Assembly (NCBI GenBank): GCA_035263725.1
Contig: DATFRC010000277.1
Coordinates: 1 to 31,403, forward strand
DNA length: 31,403 nt
Origin: DASXRA01 sp035263725
Lineage (GTDB): Bacteria > Actinomycetota > Actinomycetes > Mycobacteriales > Jatrophihabitantaceae
Reading direction: 5' to 3'
Below the pieces are notes generated by a model, which saw only the letters and a program-made list of their open reading frames with translations, did not search any database and was not told where the DNA came from. The position numbers were made by a program, and so were the translations under genes. Shown here in pieces: positions 1 through 7,135 of the stretch. Each line of letters begins with the position of its first letter. Within the stretch, counting starts at the first letter, position 1.

Positions 1-261
1 CGGTGGGCGTCGCTGGTGATCCTCCCGTACCTGCTGGTACCGATCGTTCCATGTCTGCTGCTGGCGCCAGCGATCCTGGTCGGCTTTGCGATCGGGCGCG
101 TCGACGACGGCCGAATGACCACCACCGCGACAGTGGCGGCAACGATCGTCGCCTGCGCACTAGCCGCCGTCGCCTTCGTCGTCGGACTGCGGGTGTCGGC
201 ATACCTCGCCATACGGCGCCGTGAGCGCATCCGATCGCTGCTCGCCGATCCCGCGCCCTAG
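1..261 (+). CDS. C-terminal part of an integral membrane protein (partial)
   Basis: The frame is open from the first base of the window, so the true start lies upstream. The visible 86 residues hold two strongly hydrophobic segments (about residues 5-27 and 42-66), separated by a short polar stretch containing RVDDGR, and end in an Arg-rich cytoplasmic-looking tail (RRRERIR) before a TAG stop. This is typical of the last two helices of a multi-pass membrane protein, for example a permease subunit. The sequence visible is too short and unspecific to name a family. A GTG at 16 could serve as a start but has no clear ribosome site, so I prefer the partial reading. Confidence 0.55.
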   Translation, partial: RWASLVILPYLLVPIVPCLLLAPAILVGFAIGRVDDGRMTTTATVAATIVACALAAVAFVVGLRVSAYLAIRRRERIRSLLADPAP

Positions 262-716
262 CTGGCCGCACTGGGTAGCACGCACGCCGACACTCACCCC
301 ACGGCAATACATAACCTAGGCACGCAGCCTTCGCGGTGGCAACAACCCGAACTGCCGCATGGTGCGCGCGCGATCCTGCCGATGTGCGCGTGGCACCGAA
401 TTGTCTCGGCGAGTGGGCTGAATTGCCGGGTTGCGAATGTGCTGAGTGATTCACGACGGAAAAGGTCACCTTGAGCGTCGATTGGCACGCGTCCAGAAGA
501 CGCCAAAGGGGTGAGCCGCCCGGCCGGCAAGAGCCCAGTGCAAGCCCTGGGACCGAAGGGCAACCGGACGAGAGCCGCCCGCAGGGGTCTCGCTACTACG
601 GGCGGGTCTCTTTCCTGGTGCTGTCGGTCGAGTTCCGGAGCACCTCAGCAGTGTCCAGACGTCATCGGGCGTCCATCCATCTCGTTCGGGTTGTGGTGTC
701 GCGCGACGCTAGGGCC
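262..716. other. Gene-free stretch with dense hairpins; possible structured RNA
   Basis: No reading frame here looks like a real protein on either strand. Between 480 and 650 the + strand can form several short hairpins in a row: 489-493 with 499-503; 534-538 with 547-551, enclosed by CCGG at 524-527 pairing with CCGG at 564-567; 577-582 with 602-607 (one G-U pair), followed by CTCTTT; and 617-622 with 639-644. The flanking genes converge on this stretch, so it is not an obvious leader of either one. I cannot match it to a known riboswitch class (checked by eye against cobalamin, SAM, TPP, FMN, GEMM and ydaO cores). GC-rich DNA forms chance hairpins easily, so an RNA is only a possibility. 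Confidence 0.3.
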
Positions 717-720
717 CTAG
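709..720. repeat. Perfect 12-bp palindrome over a stop codon
   Basis: CTAGGGCCCTAG is a perfect palindrome and contains the TAG stop of the minus-strand secreted-protein gene (717-719). CTAG is usually rare in high-GC bacterial genomes and it occurs twice here. It could be a protein site or chance; there is no loop, so it is not a standard terminator. Confidence 0.45.
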
Positions 721-1199
721 TGGAGGGAAATGGTGAGCCACGGAATACTGCCGCCTTCGCTATTTGTCGTCTCGACACATCCTGGACCGCAACTAATGCC
801 TGTGTCGTAAGAGAAAGAGGCGCTCACCAACGCTTGGCCGCCGTGGAATGGACCACTGCCCGAGTTGGGAACGGCCTGGATCACTACGGAGTTTTGTGTG
901 ACACCGTCACATGTGAGCAACGGTGCGTTTGGCCCGGTGAAGGCGTTGTAGACGCTTCCGCTGGCGGCTCTGATGTGCTCACCGGCGGCCTGTTGAAGGG
1001 ACACCGCCGCACCGCTGTCAAATGGCGTGTCGGGCAGCGGACCGCAGGCGATAGTGACCGACACGGTAATTAATAGCCGATTGGTCAACGTTCCCGACGA
1101 GCCAACCCTGATCCTGTTCGTCGCGGCATTCGCCGGTGTCGCCGTCGCAGCGACTAGCAACACTCCGATCCCGATTGCGGTAGCGAGCTTGAATCTCAT
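717..1199 (-). CDS. Small secreted protein with signal peptide, unknown function
   Basis: The protein has 160 residues starting at the ATG at 1199. A GGGGG ribosome site lies nine bases upstream; the alternative in-frame ATG at 1208 abuts that site and is less likely. Residues 1-26 form a Sec signal peptide: MRFK, a hydrophobic core, then TPANAAT with likely cleavage after ANA. The mature part is rich in Val, Ser, Thr and Gly and has four cysteines (TIACGP, LLTCDG, ISCGPGC), suggesting a beta-sandwich stabilised by disulfides. The pattern resembles a family of short uncharacterised exported actinobacterial proteins with paired TCGP and CDG motifs. It is monocistronic. No enzymatic motif is visible. 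Confidence 0.75.
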   Translation of the reverse strand: MRFKLATAIGIGVLLVAATATPANAATNRIRVGSSGTLTNRLLITVSVTIACGPLPDTPFDSGAAVSLQQAAGEHIRAASGSVYNAFTGPNAPLLTCDGVTQNSVVIQAVPNSGSGPFHGGQALVSASFSYDTGISCGPGCVETTNSEGGSIPWLTISLH

Positions 1200-1639
1200 T
1201 GCGCTCATCCCCCGTACTTTGCGTCAAGCCGGTTAGCGCATTGAATGAAATTGTTGCCTTCCAAGTTTGACGACTACGAATACAACAGACTCCTCTCCCC
1301 AGCAATGGTGGCCATAAGTCGCGTTCGCATTGCGCACCACGCAAATGCCTTGCTAACGTGCTACTACAGTCGCCGTCGTAGGGCGGGGGTGTGCCACCGG
1401 AAGAACGCGGCGTCAAGCGTCGTCGACATATTCACAGTAGCAAACAGGCGAATTCGGGAAGTGCCGCTGACCCGGGGTTTTTTGGTTTACGGCGCATTAC
1501 CGGAACCGAACGAGATTATCTGTGTGAACCTGCTCCGAAGTACATAAGATCACCACATATTTCGCCCGCTCGCGGCTCCACACCATCCATCCTGCGGTCG
1601 ACACTGGCGTCCGGGCATGCCGCCGTTCGCGCGCATGTG
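1200..1639. other. Intergenic stretch of lower GC, no supported gene
   Basis: About 440 bases separate the divergent-side start of the secreted protein from the stop of the cytidine deaminase gene. The stretch around 1230-1560 is visibly richer in A and T than its surroundings (for example the run TTTTTTGG near 1478). Frames that stay open lack codon bias and recognisable motifs. It must hold the promoter of the secreted-protein gene near its left end. The base composition could reflect a decayed or acquired segment. Confidence 0.4.
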
Positions 1640-2080
1640 TTACGCCAGCCAGCCAGGCTCAATCTCGTCGGGGAAGGCTGTCACCCAGTAGTCGGGCAGG
1701 ACAGTCTTGAGCGTCTTCCAGACCGCTACCGTGGAGTCCTCCCGGTCGGCGACGGCGACGGAGACGTCCGGTCCGTGCGCTGCCAGGCGCTCGCGGCACA
1801 CGCCGCACGGGCTGAGCACGACAGTGCGGCCGGCGGCCTGGCGATGCAGGCAGACGGAGGCGACGATGCGCTGGCCGAGGCGGAAAGCCGCGCAGTAGGG
1901 CTCGATCTCGTGACACACCTGTACCGCAGGGTTGATCGCCTCCGGTGCCGTGCCTGTGAGGATCGTCCCGTCCTCCAGGAGCACGGCGGCAGCGCCATGG
2001 TCGGCGTCGTCGTCAAAGCGCGTCGCGATGAGGCGCTTGCATGCCTCGATGGTTGCCGTGAGGCCCGGTTGATGATCCAT
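1640..2080 (-). CDS. Cytidine deaminase family protein
   Basis: A 146-residue zinc-dependent deaminase of the cytidine/deoxycytidylate deaminase superfamily. The zinc and catalytic motifs are clear: C56-H-E58 supplies the first Cys ligand and the proton-shuttling Glu, and P91-C92-G-V-C95 supplies the other two Cys ligands. The length fits the small tetrameric CDA class (about 130-150 residues), which also includes blasticidin-S deaminase. It probably hydrolyses cytidine or a related aminated nucleoside to the keto form in pyrimidine salvage, but the substrate cannot be read from the sequence. There is no pyrimidine salvage partner next to it; the gene stands alone between non-coding gaps. The ATG at 2080 is the only convincing start. 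Confidence 0.85.
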   Translation of the reverse strand: MDHQPGLTATIEACKRLIATRFDDDADHGAAAVLLEDGTILTGTAPEAINPAVQVCHEIEPYCAAFRLGQRIVASVCLHRQAAGRTVVLSPCGVCRERLAAHGPDVSVAVADREDSTVAVWKTLKTVLPDYWVTAFPDEIEPGWLA

Positions 2081-2326
2081 GGACGCAGGCTATAGACGTC
2101 CGGAGATGCCGCTGCGAGTGCGCCTTTGCCATGGTCGCGCGACTCCTCTCGTGCATGTAGGTACGGAGCGCTGGATGGCAATGCGGGCGTGTCCGCCAGC
2201 GCTCTGCAGCAGATCGCCGACCACGGGGCCTCGGTGCGGGCCATGAGATGTCCGGGAGCGCGCCATGATGTGCGCCTCTACCGCGCTTTGGCCGTGGGCG
2301 ATGGCGGTCGTGCGCCGGTAACGGAA

Positions 2327-3181
2327 TTAGGACCGTCCCGGCGCGGGGTTCGACATTTCGCGGATCGCTGCGGCGACTTGAGCGGGGTGTTCCTCGGGCA
2401 GGTAGTGGCCGCCGTCGACGAAACGCACCTGCAGGTCGTCGGCGTTGCGCGGGGCGTCGGTGAGGCTGCGCGGTGATAGCGCGAAATCGCGTGTGCCGGC
2501 GAGCAGCAGCGTGGGGACGTGCAGGTGCTGGCGCCGGTATCGGCCGAGCAGGCGGCGCGGGATGTCGCGCAGCACGATCTGCCAGTGCAGCTGCTGACCG
2601 GCGCGGGCGCGGGCCGGTTCGCGGGCGACGTCGGCGAAGACGTCGATGTCGGCGTCGGGCAGGTCGGGGCGTCCGCGGCGCAGCAGCCAGCGCAGCACGC
2701 CCGGCCGGGTGCGGATGATCCAGGCGCCCAGCGCCGGGTATTCGAGCAGTGCGGTGTACCAGAACCGCCACATCTGGGGGAGCAGCTTGCGGTGCGGCAG
2801 CCACGGATGCGGAGCGTTGACCGCGACGAAGGAGTGGAACCGTTCCGGGGCGGTGAGCGCGAGGTGGAAGCCGAGCCAGCCTCCCCACTGGTGCCCGGAG
2901 AGGTGGACGGCCGGGAGGTCGAGGGCGTCGAGGACGGCGAGCACGTCGGTGGCGAGGGTTCGGGTGTCGTAGCCGCTGCGGGGCGCGTCCGATGCGCCGG
3001 CACCGCGCAGGTCGAGCGCGTAGAGGTGATGGTCGGCGGCGAGGTCGGCCATCACGTGCCGGCAGGCGTGAGAGTGCTGCGGGTAGCCGTGCAGCAGCAG
3101 TACCGGCGGTCCATCCGTACCGGCCTCGGCGATGTGGAAGCGCAGCCCGTTGGCTGCTACGAAGTGGTGGGTAGTGGTCAT
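2327..3181 (-). CDS. Epoxide-hydrolase-like alpha/beta hydrolase with Gln at the nucleophile position
   Basis: A 284-residue alpha/beta hydrolase from the ATG at 3181; an in-frame TTG at 3190 would add three residues, and I number residues from that TTG. Features of the epoxide hydrolase/haloalkane dehalogenase branch are present: oxyanion-hole segment LLLHGYPQ (32-39), DLRGAGASD (60-68), a cap domain beginning after NAPHPW (125-130), acid D235 in AGTRDF and base H262 in GGHYLP. The nucleophile elbow reads G-H-Q101-W-G-G instead of the usual G-H-D-W-G-G. The codon is CAG, so two bases differ from either Asp codon. If the elbow alignment is right, the standard ester-intermediate chemistry is lost or changed. 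The gene is divergent from the sigma factor gene, with about 100 bases between them. Confidence 0.85.
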   Translation of the reverse strand: MTTTHHFVAANGLRFHIAEAGTDGPPVLLLHGYPQHSHACRHVMADLAADHHLYALDLRGAGASDAPRSGYDTRTLATDVLAVLDALDLPAVHLSGHQWGGWLGFHLALTAPERFHSFVAVNAPHPWLPHRKLLPQMWRFWYTALLEYPALGAWIIRTRPGVLRWLLRRGRPDLPDADIDVFADVAREPARARAGQQLHWQIVLRDIPRRLLGRYRRQHLHVPTLLLAGTRDFALSPRSLTDAPRNADDLQVRFVDGGHYLPEEHPAQVAAAIREMSNPAPGRS

Positions 3182-3282
3182 GCCTGTCAAGAGCGGGGCG
3201 CGGGGCGAACCGTTCGCGGGCGTGGCCTGGCCAACAGCGGGGGAACCTTTCCGCGACCCGCCCCCTCTCGGTAGGAGTGCGA

Positions 3283-3783
3283 GTGGACGATCGCGAGCTG
3301 GCCGGGCTGGTGGTTGCGGCGCAGCGCGGCGACGGGCTGGCCATGGCCGAGCTGCTCGACGCGCTGGCCCCGGCGGTCGGGCGGTGGTGCGGCCCGATCG
3401 CGCTGCAGGACGCGCCGGATGCGGCGCAGGAGGCGCTCATTGCGGTGTTCCGCGGGCTGAAGGGACTGCGCGATCCGGCGGCGCTGTTCGGCTGGGCGCG
3501 GGCGATCACGGTGCGGGAGGCGGTACGAGTCGCCCGGCGCGCCGCGCGGGAACGCCCCGCCGAGCTCGCCGACCTGCCGGCCCCCGACGACCCGATGCTG
3601 GCCGTCGACGTCCGCGACGTACTCGAGCGGCTCACGCCCGAGCACCGCGCGATTCTCATGCTGCGCGACCTGGAGGGATTCGACGAGCGCAGCGTCGCCG
3701 ACGCGCTCGGCACGCCGGTCGGGACGGTGAAGTCACGCCTGTCGCGGGCCCGCGACAACTTCCGGAAAGGGTGGGGACGATGA
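3283..3783 (+). CDS. ECF-type RNA polymerase sigma factor
   Basis: A 166-residue sigma-70 family factor of the extracytoplasmic function type. The first part (about residues 5-75) has a sigma-2-like layout (QRGD, then DAAQEALIAVFRGL, with FGWARAI), and residues 105-160 form sigma-4 with the helix-turn-helix LTPEHRAIL...RSVADALGTPVGTVKSRLSRAR. I place the start at GTG 3283 because AGGAG at 3273-3277 lies five bases ahead; GTG at 3277 would overlap that site. The stop overlaps the next gene start by four bases (ATGA), so the two are translationally coupled. No anti-sigma factor gene is adjacent. It would direct polymerase to a small promoter set, possibly its own. Confidence 0.88.
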   Translation: MDDRELAGLVVAAQRGDGLAMAELLDALAPAVGRWCGPIALQDAPDAAQEALIAVFRGLKGLRDPAALFGWARAITVREAVRVARRAARERPAELADLPAPDDPMLAVDVRDVLERLTPEHRAILMLRDLEGFDERSVADALGTPVGTVKSRLSRARDNFRKGWGR

Positions 3784-4250
3784 GCTGGCCGGTCACCGAA
3801 CTCGACGCGATCCGCCGGCTGCGCGTGCTCGGCGCGGCAGTACCCGGAGCGGTCGTGGCCGAGACAACTATCGACGCGCCGTTCGAGCAGGTGTGGGCCG
3901 TGGCCGCCGACCTGGAGAACGAGCTGCCCCGCTACCTGCGCGATGTCCGCTCACTACACATCACCCGCACCGACGGCCAGCGGCTTGAGGCCTACACCCG
4001 CGGCTACGTCGGCCTGCGGGCTCGCTTCGACATCGTGCTGCGTCCCGGCTGGTGTGTGATGCGCAGCCGGTTCCTGCTCGGCGCGATGGCTGCGGTGCCC
4101 GACAGCGACCGCACCCGGTTCGCTTTCCTGGCCGGCGTGCATGTCCCCGCGCAACGCATCGCGGCGCCCGCGCTGGCCGCCATCGGCCGCCGCGCCGCAC
4201 CGCGCGCACTGGCAAACTTCACCGAACGAGTCCGACTCACCCAGGCATAG
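3780..4250 (+). CDS. SRPBCC-family ligand-binding protein coupled to the sigma factor
   Basis: A 156-residue protein of the START/SRPBCC (polyketide cyclase-like) fold. Recognisable elements are the first strand and helix (AETTIDAPFEQVWAVAADLE, about residues 26-45), a central strand set (DVRSLHITRTDGQRLEAYTR), and the long C-terminal helix ending NFTERVRLTQA. The family binds hydrophobic ligands in a central cavity; some members are enzymes, others sensors or carriers. The ATGA overlap with the ECF sigma gene implies co-translation at a fixed ratio. That makes it a candidate ligand sensor or partner of the sigma factor, but this is inference. No signal peptide or membrane segment is present, so it is cytoplasmic. 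Confidence 0.78.
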   Translation: MSWPVTELDAIRRLRVLGAAVPGAVVAETTIDAPFEQVWAVAADLENELPRYLRDVRSLHITRTDGQRLEAYTRGYVGLRARFDIVLRPGWCVMRSRFLLGAMAAVPDSDRTRFAFLAGVHVPAQRIAAPALAAIGRRAAPRALANFTERVRLTQA

Positions 4251-4656
4251 CAGCAACAAACCCAGCAAAGCGACAGCTACCGACCAGTCTCGCGGAGCGC
4301 GTTTGCCCGAGCGAGCACGAGCCAGGCAATGCTCGCGCTTGGCACCGTGACCGGTGACAGCGTCGCACCCGGATCCGCCGTGATCTGCGGCCGGGTGCTG
4401 ATCGTGAACGCTCACGACCCGCGCCACAAGTTTGTCGTGACCACGGCGGGTCGACCGGTACGCCGATTCGCGTGCCCCTACCCACGCAAATGCCCGCGGA
4501 TTTGCAGCAGGGCGCGCGCGACCGGCCCGGAGGCTCTCGCGCCGCGCTCGGGCCAGGAGGTGGGCGCGGAGTAGTGACCCGACGCCGCGGCCCTGCCATT
4601 CGTCGACCATTGCGATGGCGATCTCCGCAGAAGAAGCTCAGGTCCCAGCGCATTGC
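4251..4656. other. Intergenic stretch holding a decayed acetyltransferase
   Basis: Between the SRPBCC gene and the FAD oxidase stop there is no intact gene. The right half holds the GNAT remnant listed separately. The left part (4251-4440) shows no supportable coding frame or strong hairpin. Confidence 0.4.
4449..4634 (-). pseudogene. GNAT acetyltransferase remnant
   Basis: Reading the minus strand from about 4634, the translation gives SSAEIAIAMVDEWQGRGVG, then SLLRAHLLARARRE, and further on AANPRAFAWVGARES. This is the acetyl-CoA binding core (motif A, Q-x-x-G-x-G/A) and the following Asn-Pro region of GNAT N-acetyltransferases. A TGA stop sits just upstream at 4638-4640 and nothing resembling the N-terminal half is visible before it. 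The spacing between motif A and the NPRAF segment is damaged, and the C-terminal part is lost. An intact GNAT is about 150 residues; about 60 are recognisable here. It is best read as a truncated, degenerate gene. The ATG at 4610 heads a long open frame, but this runs into the SRPBCC gene in antisense and loses family similarity. Confidence 0.6.
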
Positions 4657-6042
4657 TCATTGGGGTGGGGTAACTGGGTGTGTCGTGATGATGGCGTGGT
4701 GGGGGTCGTAGTGGGCGGTGACGTGCTGTAGCCGGTGGTGGGAGGCGGCGGGGAGCACGGCGCTGGCCGGAGCCGGGGTTTCGGTGAAGTTGTAGAAGTG
4801 GTGCGGGGCGTGCCAGGGGGTCAGCGCGTCGGTGAGCGCTTTGGTGTGTGCGCGTACTGCGTCTGCGTGCTCAGGCGTGGGAGTGACGCCGACGGCGAAT
4901 ACCGCGTAGCCGGCGGCGAGGTCGGGTTGGGCGCCGCCGCCGGGGGCGGGGCGGGCCAGCGCGCCGCCCAGGTGCCGGATCTCGATGCTGAGCAGCGGGC
5001 TGTCGGCGTCCGGGCCGGCCAGCGCGAGCAGCGCGTCGATCGCGGCGTCGGGCAGGTCGGCGAGCAGCGCGCCGTCGCCGTGGTTCGGCGTTGGCTGGTC
5101 GGGGTCCATGTGCAGCCGGGCGAGCGCGGGCGGTGCGGTTATTGCGAAGCTGTCCAGTTCTGGGCCGAGCCGTCGCAGCGGCGCGAGCAGTTCGCGGCCG
5201 GTGTCCGCGTCGACGAGGCAGGCGGCCTCCACCACTGCGAACGCTCGCCCGCGCAGCGGTTCGGGGATCTCGAGAAGCGGCGGCAGCCGCAGGATGCGAC
5301 CCAGGGAGGTGACTTCGTCGGGCACCGTATGGGTCCACGCGCGCCAGGCGCGCAGTACCTGCGCGGCGCGCTGGATCGGGAGCAACAACGCGCCGGCATA
5401 CAGGTCGCGCACCGGGTACAGCCTCATCTCCAGCGCGGTCACCACCCCGACGCCGCCGCCACCACCGCGCAGCGCCCAGAACAGGTCCGGCTCGTCGTCG
5501 GCGTCGGCACGCACGAACCGGCCTTCGGCCGTGACGAGTTCGACGGCGGTGACGCTGTTTGCGGCCAACCCGTAGCGGCGCGAAAGCCAGCCAATGCCCC
5601 CGCCGAGGATGTAGCCGGTCACCCCCACATCCGGCGCGGTGCCCTCCAGCGCCGCCAGGCCATACGCGGCCGCCGGCACCGTCACATCACGCCACACGGC
5701 ACCCGCCTCGGCCCGCGCGGTGCGGCTGATCGGGTCGATACGCACACTGCGCATCCGCGAGGTCCGCACCAGCATCGCGCCCTCAAGCGACTCCAGCGGC
5801 CCCGCGCCGTGTCCGGTGCCCTGCGCAGCGATCCGCATCCCCCGCGCGCGGGCAAACCGCAGCGCCTGCTCCACATCACCGGCCGATTCGGCCTCCACCA
5901 CGACCGCGGGCCGCTCATCAACGGCGAGATTCCACACCCGCCGCGCCTCGTCATAGCCAGCCTCCCCCAGCATGAACACACCGCCGGCCACCACCGCCCG
6001 CAGCGTCTCCAGATCGCCAACCGCGCTGTCCGAGATGGTCAT
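4657..6042 (-). CDS. FAD-binding oxidoreductase, berberine-bridge-enzyme-like
   Basis: A 461-residue flavoprotein with an N-terminal PP-loop FAD domain (PCMH/FAD_binding_4 type) and a C-terminal BBE segment. Visible motifs are AAQGTGHGAG with H78 at the place of the covalent 8-alpha-histidyl FAD link, the GVTGYILGGGIGWLSRRYG stretch that cradles the flavin, and LFWALRGGGGGVGVVT. The second covalent cysteine of bicovalent BBE enzymes is absent, so FAD is probably held by one bond at most. A C-terminal FYNFTE motif fits the family. The start at 6042 is chosen for the GGAGGA eight bases upstream; the longer frame to 6078 has no ribosome site. Such enzymes oxidise alcohols, sugars or alkaloid-like substrates with O2. 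The substrate is unknown. Confidence 0.88.
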   Translation of the reverse strand: MTISDSAVGDLETLRAVVAGGVFMLGEAGYDEARRVWNLAVDERPAVVVEAESAGDVEQALRFARARGMRIAAQGTGHGAGPLESLEGAMLVRTSRMRSVRIDPISRTARAEAGAVWRDVTVPAAAYGLAALEGTAPDVGVTGYILGGGIGWLSRRYGLAANSVTAVELVTAEGRFVRADADDEPDLFWALRGGGGGVGVVTALEMRLYPVRDLYAGALLLPIQRAAQVLRAWRAWTHTVPDEVTSLGRILRLPPLLEIPEPLRGRAFAVVEAACLVDADTGRELLAPLRRLGPELDSFAITAPPALARLHMDPDQPTPNHGDGALLADLPDAAIDALLALAGPDADSPLLSIEIRHLGGALARPAPGGGAQPDLAAGYAVFAVGVTPTPEHADAVRAHTKALTDALTPWHAPHHFYNFTETPAPASAVLPAASHHRLQHVTAHYDPHHAIITTHPVTPPQ

Positions 6043-6186
6043 TCGGGTATTCCTCCAGTTCCGGACGGCCGACAACAAGCCGTCGGTCCATTCATTCGAG
6101 TGCCTTATCAGCCACGATGCGCCAGCGCGCCGGCTTAAACACCGGCCAACTGGCGAGTCTCGAGCAAGCTCACGGGTTAACGTGCG

Positions 6187-6447
6187 CTACCGCGTGAGCG
6201 CAATCATCGCGAGCGTGAGCGCGGTGAGCAGCAACGCGATACCTGCCACGGCGAACGTCACCTGCCTGATGGCGTCGCCGATGAGCATGATCGGCAGCCA
6301 TACAACGCCGAGCGCCTTTGCCCACGTGAGGTAGGGGCCGCGGCCGGCTGCTCGGCCGCGGAGGGCACGGTCCAGCTCGGGTTCCTCGGCCGCCAGCTGC
6401 CGCTCGATGTCGCGCAGCCGCAGCAGCTCCTCGGGGGTCAGCCCCAT
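6187..6447 (-). CDS. DUF3040 small membrane protein
   Basis: An 86-residue protein opening with MGLTPEELLRLRDIERQLAAEEPELDRALRG, the signature of actinobacterial DUF3040 proteins: a short cytoplasmic amphipathic segment followed by two membrane helices (here about residues 42-60 and 64-83). The start at 6447 has AGGGA four bases upstream; the longer open frame to 6540 has no family similarity before this Met. Function is unknown for the family. It lies downstream of the Ddn-like gene on the same strand and may be co-transcribed with it. Confidence 0.78.
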   Translation of the reverse strand: MGLTPEELLRLRDIERQLAAEEPELDRALRGRAAGRGPYLTWAKALGVVWLPIMLIGDAIRQVTFAVAGIALLLTALTLAMIALTR

Positions 6448-6520
6448 GGCTTCCCTGCGCCGATTGACGCCACAACCCTTATGACGGTCGGCGAACGACA
6501 GTTGTGACGGCGTCGAGGTG

Positions 6521-6991
6521 CTAACCGTCGGTCCGCTCACCGGCAGGTGCGCCTGCGCTCACTGGTTCGAGCACGAACACCGGGATCGTGCGGTCGGTTT
6601 TGAGTTGGTAGTCGGCGTAGGCGGGGTACGCGTGCACCGCTCGGCGCCACCAGAGGGCCTTCTCCTCTCCGAACACCTCGCGTACTCGGTACTCACGGCG
6701 CACTGTGCCGTCCTGCAGCTCGATGATCGGTTCGGCGACCAGGCTGGCGTACCACTGTGGGTTGGTCGGTCCACCGCCTTTGGACGCGACCGCCGCGTAG
6801 CGCCCCTCGTACTCGACACGCATGACCGGCGTCTTGCGGATCTTGCCCGTCTTGGCGCCCCGGTAGGTCATCAGGACCGTGGGCAGCCCACGGATCGTGA
6901 CGCCGTCCGTGGTGCCGGTGCGCAGGATGTGCTGGACGTGCCCACGAACCCACGCCGACGCACTCGGTTCGTAATCACCAGTCAGAGCCAT
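6521..6991 (-). CDS. F420-dependent nitroreductase-family (Ddn-like) protein
   Basis: A 156-residue split-barrel protein of the deazaflavin-dependent nitroreductase family. The core segments are LMTYRGAKTGKIRKTPVMRVEYEGRY (cofactor phosphate-binding region), AAVASKGGGPTNPQWYASLVAEP, and the C-terminal AYPAYADYQLKTDRTIPVFVLEP, all typical of the Ddn/FDOR-B group. Members use reduced F420 to reduce quinones, enones or nitro compounds at the membrane. An AGGAGG site six bases before ATG 6991 fixes the start. The length is close to the family norm of about 150. It implies that the host makes F420. The DUF3040 gene follows on the same strand. Confidence 0.9.
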   Translation of the reverse strand: MALTGDYEPSASAWVRGHVQHILRTGTTDGVTIRGLPTVLMTYRGAKTGKIRKTPVMRVEYEGRYAAVASKGGGPTNPQWYASLVAEPIIELQDGTVRREYRVREVFGEEKALWWRRAVHAYPAYADYQLKTDRTIPVFVLEPVSAGAPAGERTDG

Positions 6992-7135
6992 GCGCGTCCT
7001 CCTCGCTGGTGAGCCCTAGCGTTCCTATACCTCGTCACCGCATCTGGCGACTAACGTCCACCATCCTGCCGCGCCACGAAACGCAATCACGTTCCGACGG
7101 CTGCGTGATGGCCGGCCCGCATCTAGGAGAACGCG

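Noticed and set aside
480..610. Resemblance of GGGCAACCGG and neighbouring bases to SAM or cobalamin riboswitch cores
   Set aside because: Only short pieces match and the surrounding conserved elements of either class are absent.
471..1073. 200-codon plus-strand frame across the hairpin-rich stretch
   Set aside because: No ribosome site, no motif, and it runs antisense through the secreted-protein gene, which has a clear signal peptide.
3132..3779. Long plus-strand frame that runs through the sigma factor region into the SRPBCC gene
   Set aside because: Only the part from ATG 3780 has a family match; upstream it is an Arg/Gly-rich shadow of the sigma factor gene in another frame.
4735..6138. 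467-codon plus-strand frame
   Set aside because: Antisense to the FAD oxidase; composition is Arg/Gly/His-rich without motifs, typical of high-GC shadows.
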